Positions 11,401 through 21,937 of a stretch of DNA of 64,000 nucleotides are shown in pieces. The stretch spans positions 43,205,001-43,269,000 of the forward strand of contig NC_070614.1 in the NCBI RefSeq assembly GCF_027172205.1, in the 5' to 3' direction. Below the pieces are notes generated by a model, which worked only from the letters and a program-made list of their open reading frames with translations, searched no databases and had not been told where the DNA came from. Every line of letters starts with the position of its first letter. Position 1 is the first letter of the stretch. The DNA comes from Podarcis raffonei. Taxonomy: Eukaryota; Chordata; Lepidosauria; Squamata; Lacertidae. The position numbers were made by a program, and so were the translations under genes.

Positions 11401-14400
11401 TCTATTTATAATTTTATCATTAAATGCTTAAAAAATGCTTTGATGAAATATATAAACAGTATATGGTGACTCAATTTAATTTGGAATTTATAAAATGAAT
11501 TAAGATATTATATGATATTTTTTGGAAATAATTTTTATTTGATTTTAAAATATAAATTTATAACAATCCAAATGTTTATCCATATATAAAGATTACTCTG
11601 AATATTGAGACTTCCCCCCCATCCCCTCCATGGGTCCTATTATCAACATTTACAACTGCATATTATTCCATAATCTATACAGTGGTACATCGAGTTACAA
11701 ACACCTCGGGTTACAAACACTTCAGGTTACAGACTCCGCTAACCTGGAAGTAGTTCCTCGGGTTAAGAACTTTACCTCAGGATGACAACAGAAATCGCCC
11801 ACTGGCAGCAATAACCCCAACATGTTTACAGTGGTACCTCGGGTTACAGACGCTTCAGGTTACAGACTCTGCTAACCCAGAAATAGTACCTCGGGTTACG
11901 AACTTTGCTTCAGGATGAGAACAGAAATCGTGTGGCGGCAGCAGGAGGCCCCATTAGCTAAAGTGGTACCTCAGGTTAAGAACGGTTTCAGGTTAAGAAT
12001 GGACCTCTGGAACAAATTAAGTTCTGTATCTATCCATATTTTCCATAGTATTTGTTACATGACAGGTGAGATTAAAATCCCTCTGATGTTTTCATCTGCT
12101 TGCAGTAGTCTCTTAAATAAATTATATTTTCCCCTAGTCTTTTTTAAAGCTTTTGTCCTTTTGGTTCCTGAGCTTTTCAGGCAGCTTTGCCATTTTGGCA
12201 TAGTCCATTAGCTCTCTGGTAGGGACTTTTTCTTCTTTCCATCTCTGGGCAAGCAGCATCCAGGCAGCTGTTGTCACATACATAGAAAGTCTTTTCTGCT
12301 CCTTTGGAATGTCGGTACTTATGATTCCTAATAGAAAAACCTCTGGCTTTTTAACAAGGTTAATTTAAACAATTTTTTCATTTCATTTTATCATCTCCCA
12401 GAAAGCTTTTATTACCTTACATTACCACCACATATAATAAAAGGTACCTCCCCCCCCCCCAGTTACATTTCTAGCAGGTATTTGTACTTGTTCTATACAT
12501 TTTTGCTAAATTATTGGGGGTTAGTAAGATATTACCACAGGGTGGCGCTGTGGGTAAAACCTCAGCGCCTAGGACTTGCCGATCACATGGTCAGCAGTTC
12601 GAATCACCGCGGCAGGGTGCGCTCCCATCGTTCGTTCCCAGCACCTGCCAACCTAGCAGTTCGAAAGCACCCCTAAGTGCAAGTAGATAAATAGGGACCG
12701 CTTACCAGCGGGAAGGTAAACGGCGTTCCGTGTGCTGCGCTGGCTCACCAGATGCAGCTTGTCACGCTGGTCACGTGACCCGGAAGTGTCTGCGGACAGC
12801 GCTGGCTCCCGGCCTATAGAGTGAGATGAGCGCACAACCCTAGAGTCTGTCAAGACTGGCCCGTATGGGCAGGGGTACCTTTACCTTTACCTTTACCTAA
12901 GATATTATGATTCAACCACATCTAGAATAAAAGTAAATTATTATTTTTCTGCTACTTTCCCACTAAGAAAGACTAGACAGGGGTGTCCACTTTCACCCTT
13001 GCTTTGAATATTTGCTATTAGACAACATAGGGAAATCTACGGAGTAGTCCATAATCGAGATGTATATAAATTGGTTTTATTTGCAGATGATACTCTTTTA
13101 TATTTTTGTTTATATTTAAAGCTCATATTACTATTCCTATATTGATAGAAATGATAGGTGCCTTTGGTAAAATATCAGGGTAGTCTATTAATCAGAATTG
13201 ATGCCAATTTACTTACCTATTCATTTAAGGAATATTCATTCAAATTTACTTACCCATACCTATTCATTTAAGGAATATTCATTCCATGTTTGTTCAGAAT
13301 CTATTAAATATTTAGGTATTTCAATACCAAATGATCTAACTCAGTTAGTAACTTGTAAAGGAAATAAAATATATAAAGAACTTTCTTTAGACATTGCTAT
13401 ATGGAAGTCATTCCCTTTGAGGAAAGGTAAATGCTCTTGAAATGAAGCTTATTCCTAGATTAATCTATATTCTGTGCAGAATTCCAGTTCATATATCTGG
13501 AAAAAATTTTTCAAAAAACAAATTATTTGCTTAGAAAATGTCTATGGGATTATTCAACTCCAATAATATCTTTACAGAAAATGAAGTCTGAAATGTGTTA
13601 TTCCTTGCAGATCCTGTATAACATTGTCCTCTTTGTGTGTGTACGTTCTCTGTACTCCTCCCTAACACAGTGTCTCTCAACATTCTGAGGCTGCTAAATG
13701 CTCTCAGTCCTCATTGGGATGTTTGGGGGCTTGTCCCCTCCTCAGGGTTTCTTTCCCCAAAGTCTTACTTTGTACCTCTGTAAACTTTGAAGTTCCCCCA
13801 AGCCTGTTCATACCTACCTCTTACATGTGGGTGATGTTGTTTTGGTTACAGACAGAATCTAATTTACTGTATTTTTCACTCTATAAGACGCACCAGACAC
13901 CACAAGACGCACCAAGTTTTTGGAGGAGGAAAACAAGAAAAAAAATATTCTGAATCTCAGAAGCCAGAACAGCAAGAGGGATCGCTGCGCAGTGAAAGCA
14001 GCAATCCCCCTTGCTGTTCTGGCTTCTGGCATAGCTGCACAGCCTGCATTCGCTCCATAAGACGCACACACATTTCCTCTTACTTTTTAGGAGGGGAAAA
14101 GTGAGTCTTATAGAGCAGAAAATACGGTAACTCTGAACTTGGCATATAGAAGGAATGATACCCACCACACACAGACACACACCATGAAATCTACAGAGCC
14201 ACCACTTTCATTAACTTTCCAATGTTTTACGCTTGTCTGTTAATTTCTGGAACAGACTGCCGCAATTCTTGAAAATCTGTAATTGAAAATAAACTTCAAA
14301 AGATGGGAAGAAAATTTCTTCCATCCAGAATGGATACTTAAAGAGTTCAACCTGAAAGATGCAAGACCTCATTATCCCTTCCTGAATTTCAGCCTTGATT

Positions 14401-17400
14401 AAATTCTTGCCATTTTCTTTTCAATATAGCTCCACCATTTTCTGAGGGGTATCTCGTTGAACAATACTGCTGGGGACATGGTTTCCTTTGACCAGAATGG
14501 GGAGATAGTAGCCGGATTTAATGTCTACAACTGGATTGTTTTTTCAAACCAATCCTTTAAAAGAGTGAAAGTTGGGAAGATGGACCCCCAGGCTCCTCCA
14601 GACCAAGCATTCACTATCAAGGAGGATGCCATAACATGGCATAACTGGTTTAACCAGGTAGGATGTAATAGTCAGCTATTTGTGAAGATTCCAATTTTGA
14701 ATGTGTATAACATACGAAGTTAATTATGGTGAGCATGGTACAGCCCTTATTAAAATCACAGTTAGGACAGAAAATAGCACAACACATAAATTATTGTTAC
14801 ATGCTAGCCCTACAACTTTTTATAGTGGTTCCTTTTACGTTGACTATGAATATATTAAATGATATTGTGAAATGAATTCTTAATGGATAAGATCACAATA
14901 ATCCACAATAATCACTCATTCAAATTGCACCCAGTGAGCCAGACTAAATATTTGGCCTACCACATATCTGTGTTTCTTGTAGGTAAAAATCTTCATGAGC
15001 ACTATAATAACCATAATAAGTCCTATGACTTCTTACTGATATATTTCTAGATATAACTAGAACATAAACTGCATGAAGTCACCCACAACTCATCAACAGA
15101 GATTTGGGGTGCCTTCAGACTTTCAGTATTTGCAAGTGGCGCTGTGGTCTAAAGTACTGAGCCTCTTGGGCTTACCGATCAGAAGGTCCGCACTTCAAAT
15201 TCCCATGATGGGGTGAGCTCCTGTTGCTCAGTCCCAGCTTCTGCCAACCTAGCAGTTCGAAAGCATGTCAGTGCTAGTAGATAAATAGATACTTTTTTTT
15301 AAAAAAAAAAAGAGAACTTATTTTGAAGTATAGCTAACCAAAATGACACTGTAAAGGCTTTAATTTAATCCAAACCATGACTCTCAAGAGATTCACATTT
15401 GAAAAGTGAACAGGAGAAGTAGCCGGATAATGATCTGAATTCCTTGCTCGTTTTAAAAAAACCCCACCTATTTCTTTGAGAATAGAGTCTATTTTTAGAT
15501 AACTCTTACCGACAATTGTGCAAGGAACAGAGCACAGTTAGCCTTGCTTCATCTGATCTGTCATCCAATGTCCCTTTTTAGCAACTGAAGTTGGGCAAAA
15601 CTTTGTACCTTGTTCTTAATGAAGGCAGATGAATCCTTAAAGCAGATTGAATGATTTATGGTTACTAACTTTCCCAGTTAAACCACAATCCCCTGAGCTT
15701 CTGATATTCTTTTTTTTAAAAAATTAATTTTTATTCAAATTTCCAATAACCATTCCAATTACAATTTAACATCCAATTTAACTTATACATCTTTTAGTCT
15801 TCCATCAGCCTATCTGACAATTTTCATATTTATCACAACTTCTCACATTCCTTAAATTTATGTTGCACTTTAACAATCCTTATTTTATCTTCTCCTTTAA
15901 GTGACATTCCTATCTATTCTTTTCACAGAGCTTCCTGAAATCCAACAAGCGTTATTTCCTGATCACACACAGTTTTGATATACTCTGTAAATTTGTTCCA
16001 GTCCTCGGTGAATCTCTGATCGCGTTGGTTTCGAATTTTTCCCGTTAATTTGTCCATTTCTGCATATTCCATCAGTTTCATTCTCCATTCTTCCCTCGTT
16101 GGCATTTCTTCCTGTTTCCATTTTTGGGCCAACAAGATTCTGGCTGCTGTAACTGCATATCTAAATAACTTCACATCTTTCTTTTCAACATCATTACCTA
16201 ATATGCCTAGTAACAATGCTTCTGGTTTCTTAACAAAGGTATATTTCAACATTTTTTTTCATCTCGTTATAAATCATTTCCCAAAAGCATTTCACTTTCT
16301 TACATTCCCACCACATGTGATAAAATGTTCCTTCTTTCTCTTGACATTTCCAACATTTATTACTAACTTTAAACATCTTTCCAAGTTTCACTGGAGTTAT
16401 ATACCATCTATATAACATTTTCATAACATTTTCTTTTATCGTAGTACATGCGGTAAATTTCATTCCCTCTTTCCATAATTTTATCCACTTCTCTAGTTGT
16501 ATGTTATAACCAAAATCTTTGGCCCATTGAATCATTACCGTTTTTACTTCTTCATCCTTTGTATGCCATTCAAGTAATAATTTATACATTTTTGACAATA
16601 TTTTTACATCACTATTCAAAATTTCTTGATGAAACCTTGATTTTTTTTCTAAAAAACCTTTTTCTCGCATCTCTTTTTTAAACATTGCATTCAATTGGAA
16701 ATAATGCAGCCAATCATTCACCTTTTCTTTAACCTCTTCATATGGTTTCAAATTCAACTTATCTCCTTCTTTGATTATCAGATTTTCATATGTGATCCAA
16801 TCCCCTGTCATATTGACTTTTTTCGTACTCATTATCTCCAGTGGCGATAACCACATTGGAGTTTTAGGCTCTAATAGGTTTTTATACCTATTCCACACTT
16901 CAATTAACGTTCCTCTAAAAATATGGTTTTCAAAATCTTTATGCATTCTGTTCTTATCACACCATAGATACGCGTGCCACCCAAATCTATTGTCATATCC
17001 TTCTAAATCCAACAATTCTGTGTTCTCTAATTTTATCCATTCTTTCAACCAGCAAAGACACGAAGCCTCGTAATATAACTTCAAGTCTGGCAGGGCAAAG
17101 CCTCCTCTTTCTTTTGCATCTGTTAATATCTTAAATTTAATTCTTGGCTTTTTGCCCTGCCAGATATATCTTGACATTGTTCTTTGCCATTCTTTAAATA
17201 TTGTCACACCTTTAATTATTGGTATTGTTTGAAACAAAAACAACATTTTCGGTAGCACACTCATTTTTATCGTTGTAATTCTTCCCCATAACGATAATCT
17301 CATTCTTGCCCATACATCTAAGTCACGTTTAATCTAGTAGATAAATAGATACTGCTGAGGCAGGAAGGTAAATGGCGTTTCTGTGCACTCTGGTTTCTGT

Positions 17401-19580
17401 CACGGTGTTCTGTTGCACCAGAACCAGTTTGTCATGCTGGCCACATGGCTCGGAAAGCTGTCTGTGGACAAACACTGGCTCCCTCAGCCTAAAAAGAAGA
17501 TGAGCGCGACAACCCCATAGTTGCCGTTGACTGGACTTAACCGTCCAGGGGTCCTTTACCTGTTTACCTTTACCTATTTTGTGATACTGATTCACGCATA
17601 TACCAGTAATTTCAGGTTTGCACTATTAGATTGTCCCTATTAGCCTAGAACAACAAACCCACTTATACAAAAATAACTTTAAGTTGTTGGGAGAGGGATG
17701 GAGAAGTGCATGGGAAAGTGGCCTGACTGAATAATGGGAAGACAATCACTGTATCAGCAAAGCAGAAAGAATGCTTAAGAAACAGGTAATCTGAGGGGTT
17801 TTTTTAAATGTAGTAAAACACAAAACCTGCTAAGAGCACTCAGTTTTGTTCTTCCTTTATTATTCTGTATTAATCTGAGAATTATATATATTTTCCTCTT
17901 TCACTTCAAATTAGACACAGCCTAACTCTGTATGTACCGATAGTTGCCTTCCTGGTTCTAGCAAGAAAGTGAAACAAGGAGAGCCATTTTGCTGCTATGA
18001 CTGCACACCTTGTCCACAAGGGAAGATTTCAGGCGAGGAGGGTAAGAAATATATGGTACAGATTTATATCTGGTTCCCTGAAACTGAGAGCAACATATGT
18101 ATAAAACCATATATTCTCTAAGGTTTCTTTTCTCACTTTTTGAAGCAAGGTAGAAATTTGGGTAGCAATGGACTTAATGTTGACCTAACATATTTTTGCA
18201 CACAGTTTCATTTCATTAATTTGCATTATTTTAAAAAAATAAATCCTATTTTAAAAATGTAAATCTGTATATTCTCTCAATATGCATTTAGCTGTATCAT
18301 TGCTCATCAAAATCCTATTCAAATGTACATTTTCCCCATAAAACATATTTAGATGTAGATTTTAAAACATTAAGCTACAGAATAACGACTGGGAAATCCT
18401 GGCTAGTTCCTGATTTATGTGAAGTTGATCAGGAACGATTTCCAACCCTGCTACATTTCCTGCTGCTGATTGGCTGTCTGAGCAGTATGAGCTCCATCAT
18501 TTACCATCTTTACATTTTTCTTCTCCTGATGTCCCCCCCGAATCTTAATTACGTAGTCATGAAACGTTTTTTTATTTTTGTTTATAAAATTTAATAAGAA
18601 AAAGAAAGAAGGAAACAAGAGTTAGTATGTTGGTGAGAATAATACATTGAGATTAATACAAAATATTTTCTTTCTCAGACATGAATGATTGCTATGAATG
18701 TGAAGATGAAAAGTATCCAAACAAACATCGGAATTTATGTATTCCCAAAGATAGAACTTTCTTGTCTTATGAAGAACCTTTGGGAATCAGTTTAGCCTCT
18801 TTTGCTCTTTCCTTTGCTTTCATTACGGCACTGGTACTGGAAATATTTGTGAAGCACAGGGACACTCCCGTTGTGAAAGCCAACAACCGGGACCTCACCT
18901 ACGCTCTGCTCATCTCCCTCTTGCTTTGCTTCCTTTCTGCATTACTGTTCATCGGATATCCTGGCAAGGTGACATGTCTCTTCCGACAAACTGCTTTTGG
19001 CATCATCTTCTCAGTGGCTGTTTCTTGTGTACTGGCAAAAACCATCACTGTGGTTCTGGCTTTCATGGCCACAAAACCAGGATCCCAGATGAGGAAGTGG
19101 GTGGGGAAGGGACTGGCAAACTCTATTGTCCTTTCCTGCTCCCTTATCCAAGCACTCATCTGCACTGTATGGCTGGTAATCTCCCCTCCGTTCCCTAATG
19201 CTGACATGAAGTCAGTGGCTGAAGAAATTGTACTGGAGTGCAATGAGGGGACTGTGACTTTCTTCTACTGTGTCTTGGGCTACATGGGCTTCCTAGCATT
19301 TGTCTGTTTCACTGTGGCATTCCTTGCCCGGAAATTACCTGACAGTTTCAACGAAGCCAAGTTCATCACTTTCAGCATGTTGGTCTTTTGCAGTGTTTGG
19401 TTATCCTTTGTTCCTTCCTACTTGAGCACAAAGGGGAAATACATGGTGGCTGTGGAGATCTTCTCTATCTTAGCCTCCAGTGCTGGCTTGTTGGGTTGCA
19501 TCTTTTCCCCAAAATGTTACATTATTTTGCTGAGGCCTGAGCTGAACAGTAGGGAACAGCTAATAAGAAGAAAATGCTGA
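8228..19580 (+). CDS. VMN2R-like: V2R gene B, complete vomeronasal type-2 receptor (six exons)
   Basis: Span of a complete receptor gene. Exons 8228-8454, 9383-9674, 10342-11202, 14430-14657, 17915-18041 and 18679-19580 join into one open frame of about 878 codons (875 if the ATG at 8237, which aligns with the other genes, is used). Domain order: signal peptide (~1-20), venus-flytrap ligand domain (exons 1-4), cysteine-rich linker (exon 5 and start of exon 6), seven membrane segments (exon 6). The receptor would sit in the microvilli of vomeronasal neurons and couple to Go; that is family knowledge, not shown here. The ectodomain is clearly more divergent from C, D and E than these are from each other, yet exon 6 is nearly the same. 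Introns 3 and 4 are swollen by LINE, SINE and MITE insertions; all splice sites look usable. Confidence 0.9.
8455..9382 (+). other. Gene B intron 1
   Basis: AT-rich intron with no recognisable insertion. It is longer than intron 1 of C (405 bp) and D (544 bp). The last part (agaggatgatatagaacatt-gtgtgataga) aligns with the end of intron 1 of genes D and E. Confidence 0.6.
9383..9674 (+). CDS. V2R gene B, exon 2
   Basis: Acceptor ttctag; encodes the first lobe of the ligand domain with the family motif [20 protein letters not shown] and [14 protein letters not shown]; ends GTTCCACAG with donor GTAGGA, phase 0. Exactly 292 nt like its paralogues. Open throughout. Confidence 0.9.
9675..10341 (+). 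other. Gene B intron 2
   Basis: No gene or known repeat seen apart from a short CA run near 9829-9841. Ends in a good acceptor tctctttag. Confidence 0.6.
10342..11202 (+). CDS. V2R gene B, exon 3
   Basis: 861 nt, phase 0 at both ends, 287 residues of the venus-flytrap domain. Family landmarks: [84 protein letters not shown]. Differs from gene D at many residues in the lobe surface (for example [17 protein letters not shown]), consistent with a different ligand range; that is inference. Confidence 0.9.
11517..12534 (-). mobile_element. Decayed L1-type LINE 3' part (gene B intron 3)
   Basis: Reverse-strand remnant of an L1 ORF2 C-terminus and 3' end: around 12200-12420 the complement resembles the tail of ORF2 and the zinc-knuckle region of the better L1 copies (Trp-rich WWEC-like segment, then LLLGI-like). 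It belongs to an older subfamily than the L1 at 2392. MITE copies are nested in it and a SINE adjoins it. Confidence 0.65.
11680..12027 (+). mobile_element. TA-inserting MITE, two partial copies in tandem
   Basis: Starts cagtggtacatcgagttac at 11680 and again cagtggtacctcgggttac at 11829, then runs through the family's internal text (caggatgagaacagaaatcg). The 3' terminal repeat is missing. Same family as 46077-46308 and 62815-63065. Nested in the L1 remnant. Confidence 0.75.
12535..12897 (+). mobile_element. Sauria-type tRNA SINE
   Basis: tRNA-like head (ggtggcgctgtgggtaaaac, cagttcgaatcacc), body with gcaagtagataaatagg and ggaaggtaaacggcg, and a tail of tandem acctttacctttacc. Flanked by the 10-bp direct repeat taagatatta (12525-12534 and 12898-12907). 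Confidence 0.85.
12908..13620 (+). mobile_element. Decayed L1-type LINE ORF2 fragment
   Basis: Forward frames show remnants of reverse transcriptase: [11 protein letters not shown]-like at 12970, a [10 protein letters not shown]-like stretch near 13070-13100, then [15 protein letters not shown] near 13305. Frames are broken many times. It resembles the L1 fragments at 32390 and 60017 more than the young L1 at 2392. Confidence 0.75.
13867..14127 (+). mobile_element. MITE with long terminal inverted repeats, TA target
   Basis: Left end ctgtatttttcactctataa and right end ttatagagcagaaaatacgg are imperfect inverted repeats; TA flanks both ends (13865-13866, 14128-14129). The interior contains a second inverted pair (gaagccagaacagcaagagg and cttgctgttctggcttctgg). 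Non-autonomous, no coding capacity. Confidence 0.75.
14430..14657 (+). CDS. V2R gene B, exon 4
   Basis: 228 nt, phase 0. Encodes [20 protein letters not shown] and on to WHNWFNQ before donor GTAGGA; this is the last part of the venus-flytrap domain. Acceptor caatatag. Confidence 0.9.
14658..15129 (+). other. Gene B intron 4, left part
   Basis: Nothing recognised; AT-rich intron sequence partly alignable with intron 4 of gene E (for example the caaattgcaccca-tgggcc stretch). Confidence 0.5.
15130..15293 (+). mobile_element. Sauria-type SINE, left half (split by an L1)
   Basis: Starts near ggcgctgtggtctaaagtac and runs to tagtagataaatagatact, where it is interrupted by the L1 insertion 15294-17333. 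It resumes at 17334. The two halves together give one SINE plus the duplicated target site. Confidence 0.85.
15294..17333 (-). mobile_element. Young L1 LINE with 3' transduction, inserted in a SINE
   Basis: Reverse-orientation L1. ORF2 C-terminal half (complement of about 17330-15923) is nearly identical in protein to the L1 at 2392-5868; one extra A in an A-run near 16250 shifts the frame. The element is 5'-truncated within the VPTWNKIKRDLD region. Its 3' end with poly(A) lies at 15710-15745 (read as T-run), but the target site duplication ctagtagataaatagatact (15274-15293 and 17334-17353) also encloses about 400 bp beyond it, ending in a second poly(A). It lies antisense in gene B intron 4, between exons 4 and 5. 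Confidence 0.9.
15302..15709 (-). other. Putative 3'-transduced segment carried by the L1
   Basis: About 400 bp of non-L1 sequence between the L1's own poly(A) and a second terminal poly(A), all inside one 20-bp target duplication. On the L1 strand an AATAAG-like signal lies about 15-20 nt before the final A tail. Expected when transcription reads past the weak L1 poly(A) site into flanking DNA of the source locus. Confidence 0.8.
17334..17577 (+). mobile_element. Sauria-type SINE, right half
   Basis: Continues the SINE from 15293 with tagataaatagatactgctg and ggaaggtaaatggcg, and ends in the tcctttacctgtttaccttt tail. Several substitutions from the other copies show it is older than the L1 that split it. 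Confidence 0.85.
17915..18041 (+). CDS. V2R gene B, exon 5 (cysteine-rich linker)
   Basis: 127 nt. Encodes [20 protein letters not shown] then [21 protein letters not shown]; the cysteine spacing is that of the NCD3G domain of family C GPCRs. Leaves one base (G) that joins AC of exon 6 to make Asp (phase 1). Acceptor aaattag, donor G|GTAAGA. Confidence 0.9.
18042..18678 (+). other. Gene B intron 5
   Basis: No gene or named repeat. It does not align by eye with intron 5 of genes D or E just before exon 6, although exon 6 itself is almost the same in all. Confidence 0.6.
18679..19580 (+). CDS. V2R gene B, exon 6 (7TM exon)
   Basis: 902 nt, open to TGA. Opens [19 protein letters not shown], ends [24 protein letters not shown]. 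Seven hydrophobic segments, including [27 protein letters not shown] and [18 protein letters not shown]. Near-identical to exon 6 of gene A over most of its length, and to D and E after the first ~40 residues. Confidence 0.93.
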
Positions 19581-20144
19581 AGAAATCAAAGGTCTGTGTC
19601 ACTGGATATAATATCTAGCAAAGCCATTTGCATATATCCCTGAAAAGAAGCACCCAGAATCCTCTTCAGGCTACCACTCCACAGGATTTAACCCTCCTCT
19701 GCTGTCAGTTAGAAAGTGGAAAGGAGATGGTGTTTATCCTTTCCCTGTCAACTCCCAACTTTAATCAGAATTTTTAAAATACCAATTAAGTTTGCTGGTA
19801 AGTTGACAGGATAACAACATAAGTGGCTTAAGAGGCCAGGCTTTTTTTCAGCCAGAACTCACTGGAACTCTGATCCGGCACATCTCAGGTGGGCGCCATT
19901 GCCATTATAAGAGACCAAAGCAGGCGATCATGCTGACTTCTGAAAACTTTTCTTCTAGTAAAATAACACTGAGATGGGCCTTCGGATGGATCCTTGGTGG
20001 AATTGGCCACGAAGAAGGGCCCCCTCCTAGTGATCCTGTGGGGTTCCCCAGGAATGGTTTGCAACATGGGGGATTCCGTAACTAAGGGTTATGTTCCAGC
20101 ACTTTCCTTTCCACATTGAAGGAACTTTTATCTCTTCAGATTAA
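19581..20144. other. 3' flank of gene B
   Basis: Aligns closely with the flank behind gene D (48271-49330). Contains a short element starting near ggctttttttcagccagaac (~19843-19975), also present at ~49019-49152 and ~63893-63985. The homology ends at cagattaagaa, where an L1 fragment has replaced the rest, including the AATAAA present behind gene D. Confidence 0.6.
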
Positions 20145-21243
20145 GAAACAAAGGAAAAATTGTGGAAAGAGAATTGGAGATTCATGGTATGTGAGTTGAT
20201 AAAAGAAAATCTTCTCAAGATGTTCTACAGATGGTATATGACACCTTACAAACTATCTAAAATGTATAGAGCAAAATCAAAATTGTGGGAGGTGCAAACA
20301 AGTAGAGGGCACATTTTAAAAAAACAGAAGCCTTTTTACTGGGAAAATTAGAGCCAGATATTACAAAGGAAAATGAGAGAATTTCTTTTAATGTGACAGT
20401 AGCAGCAAGAATTCTAATTGCCAAAAATTGGAAAAATGAAACAATCCCAACAAAAAAGAATGGCAAGATAATTGATTATTTAAAGGTAAAGGGACCCCTG
20501 ACCATTAGGTTCAGTCGTGACCGACTCTGGGGTTGCAGCGCTCATCTCGCTTTATTGGCCGAGGGAGCCGGCGTACAGCTTCCAGGTCATGTGGCCAGCA
20601 TGACTAAGCTGCTTCTGGCGAACCAGAGCAGCGCACAGAAACGCTGTTTACCTTCCCGCCAGAGCAGTACCTATTTATCTACTTGCACTTTGACGTGCTT
20701 TCGAACTGCAAGGTTGGCAGGAGCAGGGACCAAGCAACAGGAGCTCACCCCGTCGTGGGGATTCAAACCACCATCCTTCTGATCAGTAAGCCCTAGGCTC
20801 TGTGGTTTAGACCACAGCACCACCCACGTCCCTCTTATTTGATTATTTAGAATTGGCTAAACTGGCAAAGGCAATTAGAGACCAATCCAAACAAAAAATT
20901 CAAAAAGAATGGGAAAAATATAGTGAATACCTGAAAGAGCAGTGCCCTCAAATTAATACTTGGACTAGTCTAGACTAATATTCGCAAAATAAGATAAGGT
21001 GTAAAAATGTTAGATATAGAGGGAAAATAGAGAAGAGGAATTGAGAAAGAAACAGTTTATTAAGTATACAACTGGACCCGCATTGAGGGGTAAGGAAGTC
21101 AAATAGAAATGAACAAGAATTGATATAAGGATGTCTGTGTAACATTTGTTCTCTATGTGTACCTATATCTTCTTGTATGCTTGTCTTCTGAGTGACGTCT
21201 GTGTTGGTGTTGGTATAATAAGTTAATAAAAGCATTAAAAAAG
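20145..21243 (+). mobile_element. Decayed L1 3' fragment
   Basis: Forward frames resemble the L1 ORF2 C-terminus (WRFMVCELIKENLLKMFYRW, YMTPYKLSKMYRAKSKLW) and the post-knuckle region (TVAARILIAKNWKNETIPTKK), ending in aataaaagcattaaaaaa. Frames are broken, and a SINE is inserted within it. Confidence 0.8.
20483..20841 (-). mobile_element. Sauria-type SINE (reverse)
   Basis: Complement of the SINE: begins with the aaggtaaagggacccctgac tail and ends with the ggtggcgctgtgg head read backwards (caccacccacgtccct). Target duplication ttgattattta (20472-20482 and 20842-20852) in the L1 fragment. Relatively well preserved. Confidence 0.88.
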
Positions 21244-21249
21244 GAGAAC

Positions 21250-21932
21250 AAAGAAAGGGGGCTCTATGTGAGAGAGGAAATGGTTGGGGCCCCTCCCTCA
21301 ATTGGTTGGAAGGATAAAGCCTGGGTTTAGAGTTGGGAGTTTGCAGTTATGTGAAATGTAAATAAAGCAACAAGCTGGAGAAAGAGTCAGAGAGCAATGT
21401 TTGAATGTCTGTTTGAATCCAAGGCTACAGCTAAGAGAGAAAAAACTAAAGACTGTAGGGGTGTTAATGCTGTGAATGCCTCCCCCCATAGGTTCAGGGT
21501 GTATAAAATGTGTAAATAAAGCACATATCCTAAAAATGCCACACATTCTGCTGTGCCTCATTCCAAAAGGAAACAGAAATCCTGGCTGAGCGTCTGAAGA
21601 CCCGGGAATCTAACACCACTTAGAGATTGGGGTTGTGGGCAAGAATCAGTATGTCTGCCCTTAAATTATATTCCCATTTGTAAAGCACAAAGAAAGGGAA
21701 GGGGAAATATAATAACGTATTTCTGACACAATCGTTTAAATTTTGGCCTGGAAAGATGAGACAAAATGAGATAAGGAAAGTGACATGGACAAATAACAAG
21801 AGGTAATATTTAGCATTGCCAACGAATTAGAAATGTCTTTCCGTGTTGGCAGAGACATTACTCATGCCTCATTTTAGTTTATCAAACATAATGGCTGGTG
21901 CTATTCTTCCATCTGTTGGCAAGACAAGGAGA
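21250..21932. repeat. Spacer repeat, LTR-like (fossil, family unresolved)
   Basis: Shared with ~50397-51010 and, in part, ~1555-2060: text such as agaaagggggctctatgtga, aataaagca, tgctgtgcctcattccaaaa and tctgcccttaaattatattc. Two AATAAA sites and the general layout suggest an old LTR that became part of the duplication unit, but neither its ends nor a family can be fixed by eye. The rest, to the Gypsy insertion, is the normal V2R spacer. Confidence 0.35.
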
Positions 21933-21937
21933 CCAAC

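Noticed and set aside
12535-12620. tRNA-like heads with box A/B motifs
   Set aside because: They belong to SINEs (tail, target duplications, several copies), not tRNA genes.
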